Below, one piece after another: positions 8,290 through 16,710 of a stretch of 64,000 nt of DNA. Within the stretch, counting starts at the first letter, position 1. The number at the start of each line of letters is the position of its first letter. The notes under the pieces were generated by a model. That model was given only the letters and a program-made list of their open reading frames with translations. It was not told the origin of the DNA and ran no database searches. The DNA comes from Oscillospiraceae bacterium (GTDB taxonomy: Bacteria > Bacillota > Clostridia > Oscillospirales > UBA929): assembly GCA_031265355.1 (NCBI GenBank), contig JAISCT010000045.1:1-64000 (forward strand), given 5' to 3'. Position numbers and translations under genes: made by a program.

Positions 8290-9540
8290 ATGAGAGTGCT
8301 TGTCGTTGGGTCCGGGGGGCGCGAACATGTTCTGTGCTGGAAGCTCGCGCAGAGCGGCAGCGTCACGAAATTGTACTGCGCGCCGGGCAACGCCGGCATC
8401 GCCCGGCTGGCTACGTGCGTGCCGGTGCGCGCCGCCGACGTGGACGGCATCGTCGCGTGGGCCAAGCGGGAAAAGATAGATTTTGTCGTCGTGGCGCCGG
8501 ACGACCCGCTGGCGCTGGGCTGTGTCGACGCGCTGGAGGCGGCCGGGGTTCCGGCCTTCGGTCCGCGCCGCGCGGCGGCGGAGATCGAAAGTTCTAAGAT
8601 CTACGCCAAGACGCTGATGCAGAAATACAACATCCCCACGGCGCGGTGGTGCGCCTTCGACCAACCGGACAGGGCGATCGACTACATCCGCGCCCAAGGT
8701 GCGCCCATTGTGGTCAAGGCCGACGGGCTGGCTTTGGGCAAGGGCGTCGTCGTCGCACGCACGGAGGACGAGGCGGTGCGCGCCGTGCGGGATATGATGG
8801 AGAACAAACGGTTCCGTGAGGCGGGCGCGCGGGTGGTCGTCGAGGAGTGCATGACGGGGCCGGAGGTCACCGTGCTGGCCTTTACCGACGGTAAGACCGT
8901 GGTACCCATGCCTTCTTCGCGTGACCACAAGCCCGTGTTTGACGGCAACCAAGGCCCAAACACCGGCGGTATGGGCGCGGTCTCGCCGGCCCCCGGCTAC
9001 ACGCCGGCGCTGGCGGCGCTCTGTGAGGAGACCATCTTCACGCCCACTGTCCGGGCGCTGGCCGCCGAGGGGCGGCCCTTCCAGGGCGTTTTGTATTTTG
9101 GCCTGATGCTGACAGAGCAGGGGCCGCGCGTCGTGGAGTACAACGCCCGCTTTGGCGACCCGGAGGCGCAGGCGGTGCTGATGCTGCTGGAGAGCGATCT
9201 TCTGGACATCCTGCTGGCCGTGCGCGGCGGCACGCTGGCGTCGGCGGACATCCGCTGGCGGCCGGAGGCCGCCTGTTGCGTCGTTCTGGCGAGCGGCGGC
9301 TATCCGGGCGCCTATCCGACGGGGCTGCCGATCACCGGTCTGCCGGACGACACCCCGGAGCGTGTGGTGTTTCACGCAGGCACGGTGCGGCAAGGCACGG
9401 ACTGTATAACCGCCGGCGGACGCGTATTGGGTGTGACAGCCCGCGCCCCAAGCCCAGAGGAGGCCCGCCGTCTGGCCTACGAGACGGCGGACGCCATCCG
9501 CTTCGAAGGCCTCCACATGCGCCGGGACATAGGGCTGTGA
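8290..9540 (+). CDS. purD: Phosphoribosylamine--glycine ligase PurD
   Basis: At 416 residues this has the expected GARS length. It is an ATP-grasp enzyme joining glycine to phosphoribosylamine in purine synthesis. Visible features are the N-terminal 'VLVVGSGGREHVLCWKLAQS', the ATP-grasp segment 'PIVVKADGLALGKGVVVA', 'SRDHKPVFDGNQGPNTGGMG' and the metal/ATP-binding 'EYNARFGDPEAQ'. ATG 8290 is chosen over GTG 8284 because GGGAGGAGAGG lies at better distance. It is co-transcribed with purH. Confidence 0.96.
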   Translation: MRVLVVGSGGREHVLCWKLAQSGSVTKLYCAPGNAGIARLATCVPVRAADVDGIVAWAKREKIDFVVVAPDDPLALGCVDALEAAGVPAFGPRRAAAEIESSKIYAKTLMQKYNIPTARWCAFDQPDRAIDYIRAQGAPIVVKADGLALGKGVVVARTEDEAVRAVRDMMENKRFREAGARVVVEECMTGPEVTVLAFTDGKTVVPMPSSRDHKPVFDGNQGPNTGGMGAVSPAPGYTPALAALCEETIFTPTVRALAAEGRPFQGVLYFGLMLTEQGPRVVEYNARFGDPEAQAVLMLLESDLLDILLAVRGGTLASADIRWRPEAACCVVLASGGYPGAYPTGLPITGLPDDTPERVVFHAGTVRQGTDCITAGGRVLGVTARAPSPEEARRLAYETADAIRFEGLHMRRDIGL

Positions 9541-9550
9541 AGTTGACTTG

Positions 9551-9598
9551 AATCGCTGAATCAGCACGATATGGTGTGGTGCTGTAAGAGTTGATTCG
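9551..9598 (+). other. Stem-loop downstream of purD
   Basis: GAATC...CAGCAC...GTGCTG...GATTC forms a nested imperfect hairpin just after the purD stop. It may end the pur transcript, although no strong T-run follows. Confidence 0.35.
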
Positions 9599-9632
9599 GA
9601 TTTATATATCAAAAAGAAGGGAGGCTGTGAAT

Positions 9633-10424
9633 ATGAAAAGATTTTTCAGTTCGATCACTTGTTGCACAATTTTTGGTATTGTTTTCTTCGCCGGATGTAC
9701 TGTAACAGATGTCTCACCGCAGACATCTGTCAGTGAATTGCCGGAGAGCACTGCTGAGACTACAGGGCATTATCTTGACGCATACTTGCCTTGGCAGATT
9801 GAAACCGCCAAGGCGCAGGGGATACGGGATGAGATGCTGCAAAGGAATATGGAAGAGTCCCTGGGGAATCTGGAAAAATTTATGACATCATTAAACGCGC
9901 CGCTGCCGCCGCAAAGTGCAAATGATAAAATTTTACTGGACGCTTTACTGGAAGAAAAGTTCAGCTCTCCCTTGGGACTGCGAAGCGAAATGGCTGTTTT
10001 GCTAACCGAGCAAAGGGGTGAAATATATTACAGTTATGTCATGTCTGCTACCGTTGAATATGGAGGTTCGTACGTTGTCGCCTGGGAATGGGACGGGGAC
10101 AATGTTCGTATCTTAGATAGAAAGGCTGATAACCAGCCGCATAGTGCGGTGGTGCAGCCAGCGGTTGAGGAAATAGCGGGCGAACACGTCATCTTTGGCA
10201 CATTAAGCAATGATGTATGGTATGGGGACGACCGATATCCTGCGCATTGCGGGACATTCAGCGTGACGATGGAAAATGGCGATATCATCACACAGGACGT
10301 ATCGAATCTGTCCTGTGTGATGGCATTTTTGCCGAAAAATGAAGAATATACATATTGGTCACTGACGGACACAAATGAGGCGTTGATTTGGGACAGCTTG
10401 GGAAGCATGTGGCAGGGAAAATGA
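9633..10424 (+). CDS. Putative lipoprotein of unknown function
   Basis: A 263-residue product beginning with a signal sequence and a likely lipobox (FFAGC, Cys22), followed by a Ser/Thr/Glu-rich linker and a soluble domain. ATG 9633 has a good site (AAGGGAGG); the longer reading from 9591 lacks one. I recognise no family. The codon use is visibly more A/T-rich than in the neighbouring pur and recA genes, suggesting acquisition. Its stop overlaps the start of the next small ORF by ATGA. Confidence 0.7.
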   Translation: MKRFFSSITCCTIFGIVFFAGCTVTDVSPQTSVSELPESTAETTGHYLDAYLPWQIETAKAQGIRDEMLQRNMEESLGNLEKFMTSLNAPLPPQSANDKILLDALLEEKFSSPLGLRSEMAVLLTEQRGEIYYSYVMSATVEYGGSYVVAWEWDGDNVRILDRKADNQPHSAVVQPAVEEIAGEHVIFGTLSNDVWYGDDRYPAHCGTFSVTMENGDIITQDVSNLSCVMAFLPKNEEYTYWSLTDTNEALIWDSLGSMWQGK

Positions 10425-10570
10425 CTTTTGCAAAAACCGCAACAGACCTCATGCTTACCGAGGATGAGTTTCATGCTGAACTTGAAAAAGGCTATGCGGA
10501 TATTGAAAAAGGCAATGTTCATCCTGCCGGAGAGGCGCTTGCTGCATTGCGCGGTGAGCTTGGGGTTTGA
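10421..10570 (+). CDS. Small ORF resembling the C-terminal half of a RelB/DinJ-type antitoxin
   Basis: 49 residues starting at ATG 10421, which overlaps the lipoprotein stop (ATGA). The body 'EDEFHAELEKGYADIEKGN' followed by a short tail resembles toxin-wrapping C-terminal regions of Clostridial RelB/DinJ or YefM antitoxins, while the DNA-binding N-terminus is missing. No toxin gene follows. It is probably an orphan remnant, though coupled translation keeps expression possible. The family assignment is by impression only. Confidence 0.45.
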   Translation: MTFAKTATDLMLTEDEFHAELEKGYADIEKGNVHPAGEALAALRGELGV

Positions 10571-10794
10571 TTTTTGAGAGATAAATTTTAGTTTCAAAAG
10601 AACACGGATAGACAGTCGGTGTCGAAGTACAGCGAATCAGTCAATCAGTTCGCCCCCTTCATCCGACCCGTCGAGCCCGTCGCTCCGGGCCGCACGGTGC
10701 GCGCCTTCGTCTGGGGAGCTGCCCGTATGCCGCTGGCTGTGCCGGCGGTGCGCGGCAGCTGAGGCCGCGCCGCCGTGCGTCGCTGAAATTTTCG
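10571..10794. other. Intergenic region without recognised gene
   Basis: The stretch between the antitoxin-like ORF and the DUF1385 promoter shows no supported gene. Its second half is G/C-rich and open on the minus strand, but those frames look like shadow ORFs: arginine-rich, with no ribosome binding site. Confidence 0.4.
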
Positions 10795-10823
10795 TTGCGC
10801 TTGTGCGCGCGGTTTGATATAAT
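10795..10823 (+). promoter_or_regulatory. Sigma-A promoter of the DUF1385 gene
   Basis: TTGCGC at 10795-10800 and a consensus TATAAT at 10818-10823 are separated by 17 bases, about 85 bases before the transcription unit's first codon. Confidence 0.75.
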
Positions 10824-10844
10824 GAGACAAAATGCCCGCGGGTG

Positions 10845-10875
10845 CGCCGGGCCGCCGTGTTTCGGCGGCCCGGCG
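10845..10875 (+). promoter_or_regulatory. Strong stem-loop in the DUF1385 5' leader
   Basis: CGCCGGGCCGCCG and its exact complement flank the loop TGTTT, placing a 13-bp G/C stem about 20 bases into the transcript. No T-run follows, so it is more likely an mRNA stabiliser or translational element than a terminator. Confidence 0.6.
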
Positions 10876-10917
10876 GTCTGCCCCGAACTTGTGAATCAGA
10901 AGAGGAACAAAGCCGTG

Positions 10918-11937
10918 ATGACAGAGAACGCAGCCACAGAGAAGAAAGACAGACAGGACAAGCAACGCAAGAAAAAGGACGAGACCTTCCGCACGATGAT
11001 CGGCGGACAGGCTATCATCGAGGGGATCATGATGCGCGGCCCGGACAAGATCGCCATGGTGGTGCGCGCGCCGGAGGGAATTGTCACGCAGGAGAAAGAG
11101 ATTGTGCCCTATAAGGACAAACACCCTGTGCTCGGTTGGCCATTTGTGCGCGGCGTGATCGGTTTTGTGGACTCCATGCGGCTCGGGATGAAGGCGCTCA
11201 TGTGGTCGGCCGAGTACTACCCGGAGGAGGCGCCGGAGGAGGCGCCGGCCAAGGAGCCGTCCCGATTTGCCAGCTGGCTCGACAAAAAGCTGGAGAGCGA
11301 GGCGGCTCAGAAGGCAGTACTTACATTTTCTATGGTGCTGGGCGTTGCGCTGGCCGTCGGGATCTTCATGTTGCTGCCCGCTTTTCTGACGGGTCTCATC
11401 GGTCGGGACGTGATCGGCGGTGTGTGGCGCAATCTGCTGGAGGGTTTGGTCCGTCTTGTCATCCTGCTCGGGTACTTATTCCTCGTCTCCCGCATGAAGG
11501 ACATCCAGCGCGTCTTTTCCTACCACGGCGCGGAGCACAAGACCATCGCCTGCTACGAGGCAGGTGCGGAACTCAGTGTAGACAACGTCCGGCGCTACCC
11601 CCGTCTGCACCCGCGCTGCGGCACCAGCTTTTTGTTCACGGTGGTTATCATCAGTATCTTCGTATTCTCCGTCATGGTGCCGTTTGACAACATGTGGCTC
11701 CGACTGGCCTCGCGGCTTGTGCTGTTGCCCGTCGTAGTCGCCATCAGCTACGAGGCCAACCGGTGGGTGGGGCGGCACGACAATGTCTTCACCCGTGTGA
11801 TCCGCGCGCCCGGGCTGTGGATGCAGCATCTGACGACGAACGAGCCGGACGACACCATGATCGAGGTGGGGATCGAGGCGTTGCAGCGCGTGCTGCCCAA
11901 ACAAGCCGGTGACGACGAATGGGGCAAATACAATTGA
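10918..11937 (+). CDS. DUF1385 family membrane protein (YqhQ-like)
   Basis: A 339-residue protein with the DUF1385 hallmarks: 'GGQAIIEGIMMRGPDKIAMV', 'RGVIGFVDSMRLGMKAL', 'YHGAEHKTIACYEAG' and 'HPRCGTSFLF'. Four hydrophobic segments (near residues 135-160, 175-195, 235-255 and 260-280) indicate an integral membrane protein. The family has no settled biochemical role. In Firmicutes it often lies beside prmC/prfA, as here with prmC. ATG 10918 is chosen because the longer frame upstream reads through the leader hairpin. The charged, lysine-rich N-terminus is probably cytoplasmic. Confidence 0.9.
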   Translation: MTENAATEKKDRQDKQRKKKDETFRTMIGGQAIIEGIMMRGPDKIAMVVRAPEGIVTQEKEIVPYKDKHPVLGWPFVRGVIGFVDSMRLGMKALMWSAEYYPEEAPEEAPAKEPSRFASWLDKKLESEAAQKAVLTFSMVLGVALAVGIFMLLPAFLTGLIGRDVIGGVWRNLLEGLVRLVILLGYLFLVSRMKDIQRVFSYHGAEHKTIACYEAGAELSVDNVRRYPRLHPRCGTSFLFTVVIISIFVFSVMVPFDNMWLRLASRLVLLPVVVAISYEANRWVGRHDNVFTRVIRAPGLWMQHLTTNEPDDTMIEVGIEALQRVLPKQAGDDEWGKYN

Positions 11938-12025
11938 CGATATCCAGACGCCGGACGGCGCGGGGTGTCGCCTGTAAAGATCTGCTTAGCCGTTCTTACA
12001 TTGATCCCTCTCAGGAGATGAGGCT

Positions 12026-12925
12026 GTGGCGAGGACCTACAACGATCTGTATCTGGATATGAGACAGCGCTTGCTTGGCAGCGGCGTCGCTATGGCGTCA
12101 CTGGAGGCGCGGGAGATCATACGTCACGCAACCGGACGGAATCGGGCGGCCCTCGCACGGGACCGTCATTTCTACGTCCCCCCCGAGGCGGAAGCGGCGG
12201 CGATGGTCCTGTTGGAGCGCCGGCTGGCCGGCGAGCCGATCGCCTACATCGTCGGCGAGTGGGAGTTCTTTGGGCTGACTTTTGTGGTCAACCCCGACGT
12301 GCTCATCCCCCGTGTGGACACAGAAGTGTTGGCGGACGCGGCCATCGCCGCCGCGCGGGCGTGCGGTCCGGGTGCCCGCGTGCTCGATTTGTGCGCCGGC
12401 AGCGGCTGTGTGGGCCTTGCCGTGGCGGTGTATGCCGCCGGGTGCCGCGTGGTGCTCGGCGATGTCTCCGATTTGGCGCTCAAAGTGGCGCGCCGCAATG
12501 TGCGCCGGCATGATTTGTCGGCCCGGGTGGCCTGTATGAACGTCGACGCACTTGCCTCCGCTCCGGCGTCTCTCGGCGCTTTCGACGTCCTCGTCTGCAA
12601 CCCGCCCTATGTCCCGGACGAAGAATGGAAAAATTTAGATCATTCGGTGCGCGACTATGAGCCGCGCCTCGCGTTGGAAGGCGGGCCGGACGGCCTGCAA
12701 TTCTACCGCTCGGTGGTCGCCGGTTGGCGGCCTGCGCTGCGGCGCGGTGGGCGGCTGCTTTTTGAGTGCGGCGTGGGGCAGGCGGAGGCCGTGCGCACTC
12801 TTTTGTATCGGGAGGCCTACGGCGGCATCGAAACGTTGCGCGACACGGGCGGCATTGAACGTGTCGTCATGGGTTCGCCCGTGTGGAACGAAGCCATCCG
12901 CGAGGGGATCGCGGAAATCGGATAA
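12026..12925 (+). CDS. prmC: Release factor glutamine N5-methyltransferase PrmC
   Basis: At 299 residues this is the normal length for PrmC/HemK, which methylates the GGQ glutamine of release factors using S-adenosylmethionine. The N-terminal helical domain is followed by the methyltransferase fold with motif I 'VLDLCAGSGCVGLAVAV' and the diagnostic NPPYVPDEEW motif that binds the glutamine. The GTG start at 12026 follows AGGAGATGAGG. The gene lies between DUF1385 and recA; prfA, its usual partner, is not in the window. Confidence 0.95.
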   Translation: MARTYNDLYLDMRQRLLGSGVAMASLEAREIIRHATGRNRAALARDRHFYVPPEAEAAAMVLLERRLAGEPIAYIVGEWEFFGLTFVVNPDVLIPRVDTEVLADAAIAAARACGPGARVLDLCAGSGCVGLAVAVYAAGCRVVLGDVSDLALKVARRNVRRHDLSARVACMNVDALASAPASLGAFDVLVCNPPYVPDEEWKNLDHSVRDYEPRLALEGGPDGLQFYRSVVAGWRPALRRGGRLLFECGVGQAEAVRTLLYREAYGGIETLRDTGGIERVVMGSPVWNEAIREGIAEIG

Positions 12926-12970
12926 AGGGCGCCTCGCACGAAACGGTGAGAGGTGTTATAAAGAAAAAGG

Positions 12971-14110
12971 ATGATGAAAATGGCGAATCTGCCCCGTTAC
13001 GAGGCCCCTGTGGACAACAAAAATTCTGACAACCGCAAAAAAGCGCTGGAGACGGCAATGGAGCAGATCAACCGGCAGCACGGAAAGGGCGCTGTTATGC
13101 GTCTGGGCGACAACGCCGGTATGGCCGTCAGCGCCATCCCCACCGGGTCGCTGTCACTCGACCTTGCATTGGGGATCGGCGGCGTCCCGCGGGGGCGGAT
13201 CGTCGAGATCTATGGGCCGGAGTCCTCCGGCAAGACGACGCTGGCCTTGCACATGATTGCCTCGGCCCAGCGGGGCGGCGGCGAGGCCGCCTTTATCGAC
13301 GCCGAGCATGCGGTGGATCCGGAGTATGCGCGCGCGCTCGGGGTGGATACGGACAGTCTGCTCATCTCCCAGCCGGACAGCGGCGAGCAGGCGCTTGAGA
13401 TCTGTGAGGCACTGGTGCGCAGCGGCGCGCTGGACATCGTTGTCATCGACTCGGTGGCGGCGCTTGTCCCGCGGGCGGAACTCGACGGCAACATGGGAGA
13501 GGCCGTGGTCGGGCTGCATGCCAGGCTGATGAGCCAGGCGATGCGCAAGTTGGCCGGGGCGCTTTCAAAGACCAACACGGTGGCGGTGTTCATCAACCAG
13601 CTCCGCGAAAAGGTCGGCATCACCTACGGCAATCCAGAGGTGACGACCGGCGGCCGCGCGCTGAAATTTTACGCCAGCGTGCGTATCGACGTGCGCAAGG
13701 GGCAGACCATCGAAGTGGGCGGAGAACCGGTCGGCAGCCTCACGAACATCAAAGTGGTTAAAAATAAGACCGCGCCCCCGTTTCGATTTTGTACGGTGGA
13801 GATCTTATACGGACAGGGCATCTCCCACGCGGGAGAACTGCTGGATCTCGGTGAGCGGTTGGACCTGGTGCAAAAGAGCGGCGCTTGGTATTCTTGCGGG
13901 GAGGTCCGGCTGGGGCAGGGGCGAGACAACGCGCGCGCCTATCTCGACGCGCACCCGGAGATGGCGGAGGAGATCGAAGCGGGCATCCGAGACAACGCGC
14001 TGTCGCTCGTCATGACAAAGGCGGCCAGCAAGAAGGCTGGCCGCGCGCTGACACCGGCAGGCAAGGGCGTCAAAGTGTCGGTCGACGACGAGAGTGACGG
14101 GGAGGATTGA
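12971..14110 (+). CDS. recA: Recombinase RecA
   Basis: A 379-residue RecA, slightly longer than the usual ~350 because of an extended acidic C-terminal tail (ending DDESDGED). The ATP site 'GPESSGKTT' lies near residue 83, followed by the Glu-containing '[10 protein letters not shown]', the L1/L2 region and '[10 protein letters not shown]'. It forms the ssDNA filament for recombination and triggers LexA cleavage. ATG codons at 12971, 12974 and 12980 are all possible; 12980 is best spaced from an AAGG element. recX and rimO follow closely. I found no obvious LexA/Cheo box in the short upstream gap. Confidence 0.97.
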   Translation: MMKMANLPRYEAPVDNKNSDNRKKALETAMEQINRQHGKGAVMRLGDNAGMAVSAIPTGSLSLDLALGIGGVPRGRIVEIYGPESSGKTTLALHMIASAQRGGGEAAFIDAEHAVDPEYARALGVDTDSLLISQPDSGEQALEICEALVRSGALDIVVIDSVAALVPRAELDGNMGEAVVGLHARLMSQAMRKLAGALSKTNTVAVFINQLREKVGITYGNPEVTTGGRALKFYASVRIDVRKGQTIEVGGEPVGSLTNIKVVKNKTAPPFRFCTVEILYGQGISHAGELLDLGERLDLVQKSGAWYSCGEVRLGQGRDNARAYLDAHPEMAEEIEAGIRDNALSLVMTKAASKKAGRALTPAGKGVKVSVDDESDGED

Positions 14111-14181
14111 CTTCATATCCCATAAAATGTAAGATAAAGAAGAAGCAATTGAACCATTGATGGAGAAAGAGGTGCGTTCGG

Positions 14182-14676
14182 GTGTGTGAATCTCCCCCTG
14201 TGAGGCTTGCGGTCGATCGACAGAACACGTCCGTACGAGAGGCGGCGCTGCGGCTGCTTGGCCGCCGGGCTTATGGCGCGCGGGAGCTGTTTGGCAGGCT
14301 GGTGGAGCGGGGATTCTCCGAAAAGCGCGCGCGTGAGGCGGTTGAGTGGCTGCTCTCGCTCGGATACCTGGACGACAGCCGGTATGCCGAGGCGCTGGTG
14401 CAGTCGTACACCGCGCGGAGTTGCGGCCCTCATCGGATCCGGCGGGAACTGCATCGCCGGGGGGTGGACACGGAGACGGCCGAGGCCGCGCTGATGCAGG
14501 CGCCGCCGCCTGAAGGGGTGATCGACGCCTTTTTGGCGCGTCTGCCGTTGGATGGGCCGCTCGATGACAGCCAGCGGCGGTGGGCCGCCAACGCGCTCTA
14601 CCGCAAGGGGTTTGATTGGGACGACATTCATGCGGGGCTGCTGCGGCTGGCGGACGAAGGGGAGAGACTGTCTTGA
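14182..14676 (+). CDS. recX: RecX regulatory protein
   Basis: A 164-residue protein with three-helix RecX repeats, including 'RRAYGARELFGRLVERGF', 'EWLLSLGYLDDSRYAEALV' and 'GPHRIRRELHRRGV'. RecX limits or modulates the RecA filament, and its place directly after recA supports the call. GTG 14182 follows AAAGAGG. The TGA stop overlaps the TTG start of rimO, implying coupled translation. Confidence 0.9.
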   Translation: MCESPPVRLAVDRQNTSVREAALRLLGRRAYGARELFGRLVERGFSEKRAREAVEWLLSLGYLDDSRYAEALVQSYTARSCGPHRIRRELHRRGVDTETAEAALMQAPPPEGVIDAFLARLPLDGPLDDSQRRWAANALYRKGFDWDDIHAGLLRLADEGERLS

Positions 14677-16007
14677 ACGGGCCCAAAGTCGCCATGGTGT
14701 CGCTCGGATGTGCGAAAAACCTGGTCAGCAGTGAACAGATGCTGTGGTTGCTCTCCGACATGGGCTGTCGCATCGTGCCGGAACCGTCTGGCGCCGATGC
14801 AGTGGTGGTCAACACCTGCGGGTTCATTGAGAGCGCAAAGCGGGAGGCCATCGAGACGATTTTGGAGATGGCGGCGCTCAAGAGCGCAGGCAAGCTGGGA
14901 AAAATTTTGGTGGCGGGCTGTTTGGTTGAGAGGTACCGCGGCGAAGTGCAAGATGAACTGCCGGAGGTGGACGGTCTTCTCGGCTGCGGCAGTTTCCACG
15001 AGATCCGGGAAGTATTGTTCGAGGCGCTTCAGGGCAAAACGCCAGCGCGCTTCGGCGCGCTGGCCGAGGAACCGCTGGATACGCCGCGGCTCGTGACGAC
15101 GCCGATTCACACCGCCTACCTCAAGGTGGCTGAGGGTTGCGACAACCACTGTGCGTACTGCGTCATCCCGTCGTTGCGCGGTCCGTTTCGCAGCCGTCCG
15201 ATGGAATCGCTCCTTGAGGAGGCGCGGCGGTTGGCGGCGCGCGGCGCCAAGGAACTCATCCTGATCGCGCAGGATACGACGCGCTACGGTCTCGATCTGT
15301 ATGGCGAACGCCGGCTGCCGGCGCTGCTGGATGAGCTGTGTCGCATCGAACCGCTGCACTGGCTGCGGTTGCACTACCTTTACCCGGACGCGATAGACGA
15401 CGCCCTGATCGAGCGGATCGCCCGGGAGGAGAAGATCGTAAAGTACCTGGACATCCCACTCCAGCACATCAGCGACAAACTGCTCACGGCGATGAACCGT
15501 CGGGGCACGCGGCGCGATATCGAGGCGCTGATCGGGACACTGCGCGCGCGCATTCCGGACCTTGTGCTGCGTACATCCTTGATCGTCGGCCTGCCCGGCG
15601 AAAGCGAGGATGAATTTGAGGAGCTGTGCGTCTTTTTGCGCGCGGTCCGGATGGAGCGGGTGGGCGTATTCCCTTATTCGGCGGAGGAGGGCACGCCGGC
15701 GGCCGGGATGCCGGACCAAGTGCCCGAAGAGGTCAAAAAACGCCGCGCCGAGGTGGTAACGGAGATACAGACGGAGATCATGGACGACTTCAACGCCGCG
15801 CTGCAGGGACGTATTCTCACAGTGCTCACGGAGGGATATGACCGCTACGCGGGCTGCCACATCGGCCGCTCCTGGGCCGACAGCCCGGATGTGGACGGCA
15901 AAGTGTACTTCACGGCCCGCGGCCGGGTGCCCGAGGGGGAGATGGTCCGGGTGCGCATCACCGGTACGCTGGAAGGGGACCTTTTCGGGAAGGCCCGCGG
16001 CGTCTGA
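14673..16007 (+). CDS. rimO: Ribosomal protein S12 methylthiotransferase RimO
   Basis: This radical-SAM methylthiotransferase of 444 residues thiomethylates Asp88 of ribosomal protein S12. Domains in order are UPF0004 ('VAMVSLGCAKNLVSSEQM' and 'VVNTCGFIESAK', supplying the auxiliary-cluster cysteines), radical SAM with CDNHCAYC near residue 156, and a C-terminal TRAM domain. The 'GCAKNLVSSE' opening favours RimO over MiaB/MtaB. The likely start is TTG 14673, overlapping recX (TTGA), with GGGGAGAG just upstream; longer in-frame starts would extend into recX. Confidence 0.95.
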   Translation: MNGPKVAMVSLGCAKNLVSSEQMLWLLSDMGCRIVPEPSGADAVVVNTCGFIESAKREAIETILEMAALKSAGKLGKILVAGCLVERYRGEVQDELPEVDGLLGCGSFHEIREVLFEALQGKTPARFGALAEEPLDTPRLVTTPIHTAYLKVAEGCDNHCAYCVIPSLRGPFRSRPMESLLEEARRLAARGAKELILIAQDTTRYGLDLYGERRLPALLDELCRIEPLHWLRLHYLYPDAIDDALIERIAREEKIVKYLDIPLQHISDKLLTAMNRRGTRRDIEALIGTLRARIPDLVLRTSLIVGLPGESEDEFEELCVFLRAVRMERVGVFPYSAEEGTPAAGMPDQVPEEVKKRRAEVVTEIQTEIMDDFNAALQGRILTVLTEGYDRYAGCHIGRSWADSPDVDGKVYFTARGRVPEGEMVRVRITGTLEGDLFGKARGV

Positions 16008-16078
16008 ATCGACGTCCGTCGTTCGGGCGCCGTACAGTGCCGTCTCCGGTTGACTTTCGACGAAGGGACTGACAAGCC

Positions 16079-16624
16079 TTGACTGTCGCCAGCAGCATCA
16101 CTTTGGCGCGTATCGCCCTGATCCCTGTGTTCATGTGGGCTATGATAAATCCCTTCCCTTACGCCGGCCTTCTTGCGCTGATCATTTTCATGGTGGCGAG
16201 CCTCACCGATGCGGTCGACGGGTACATCGCCCGGCGTATGAACCAAGTGACCAATTTTGGAAAGTTTGTGGATCCGCTGGCCGACAAGCTGCTGGTGACA
16301 TCGGCGCTGCTCATGTTTGTGCAGCGGGGCGAGATGTCGGCCTGGGTGGCTATGATCATCGTGGCGCGGGAGTTTCTCGTCACCTCGCTGCGTATGGTGG
16401 CCGTGGCCGAGGGGCGCGTCATCGCGGCCGGCTGGGCCGGGAAGATCAAAACCGTAGTGCAGATCCTCTGCATCGCCTTCCTGCTGACGGGCGAGGGCGT
16501 GGTAGAAATTTGGTCGGGGGTCACACTGGGCGCCGTGGCCGTGTGGCTGATGGCGGCCGCGGCCATCTGGTCGGGGGCCGTGTACATCGTGCGACACCGC
16601 GATGTATTGAAGAGCGCCCGGTAG
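16079..16624 (+). CDS. pgsA: CDP-diacylglycerol--glycerol-3-phosphate 3-phosphatidyltransferase PgsA
   Basis: A 181-residue integral membrane enzyme of the CDP-alcohol phosphatidyltransferase family, making phosphatidylglycerol phosphate. The catalytic signature D-G-x2-A-R-x8-G-x3-D-x3-D is present ('DAVDGYIARRMNQVTNFGKF' followed by VDPLAD). Five to six membrane helices are evident. The start is TTG 16079 with GAAGGGAC about ten bases upstream. Its place after rimO matches the common rimO-pgsA order in Firmicutes. Confidence 0.93.
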   Translation: MTVASSITLARIALIPVFMWAMINPFPYAGLLALIIFMVASLTDAVDGYIARRMNQVTNFGKFVDPLADKLLVTSALLMFVQRGEMSAWVAMIIVAREFLVTSLRMVAVAEGRVIAAGWAGKIKTVVQILCIAFLLTGEGVVEIWSGVTLGAVAVWLMAAAAIWSGAVYIVRHRDVLKSAR

Positions 16625-16710
16625 GCGTGTATGACGCACAAAGTGGGGGCAGGTGCGAATCCGAGCCCGCAAAGACGGCGCCGCAGCGCCAAAGGGGGAG
16701 CACAGGGGGA

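Noticed and set aside
16135-16710. Extension of cysS by ~190 codons upstream
   Set aside because: The extra sequence overlaps pgsA in another frame and shows no domain, while ATG 16711 with a strong ribosome binding site gives the normal CysRS length.
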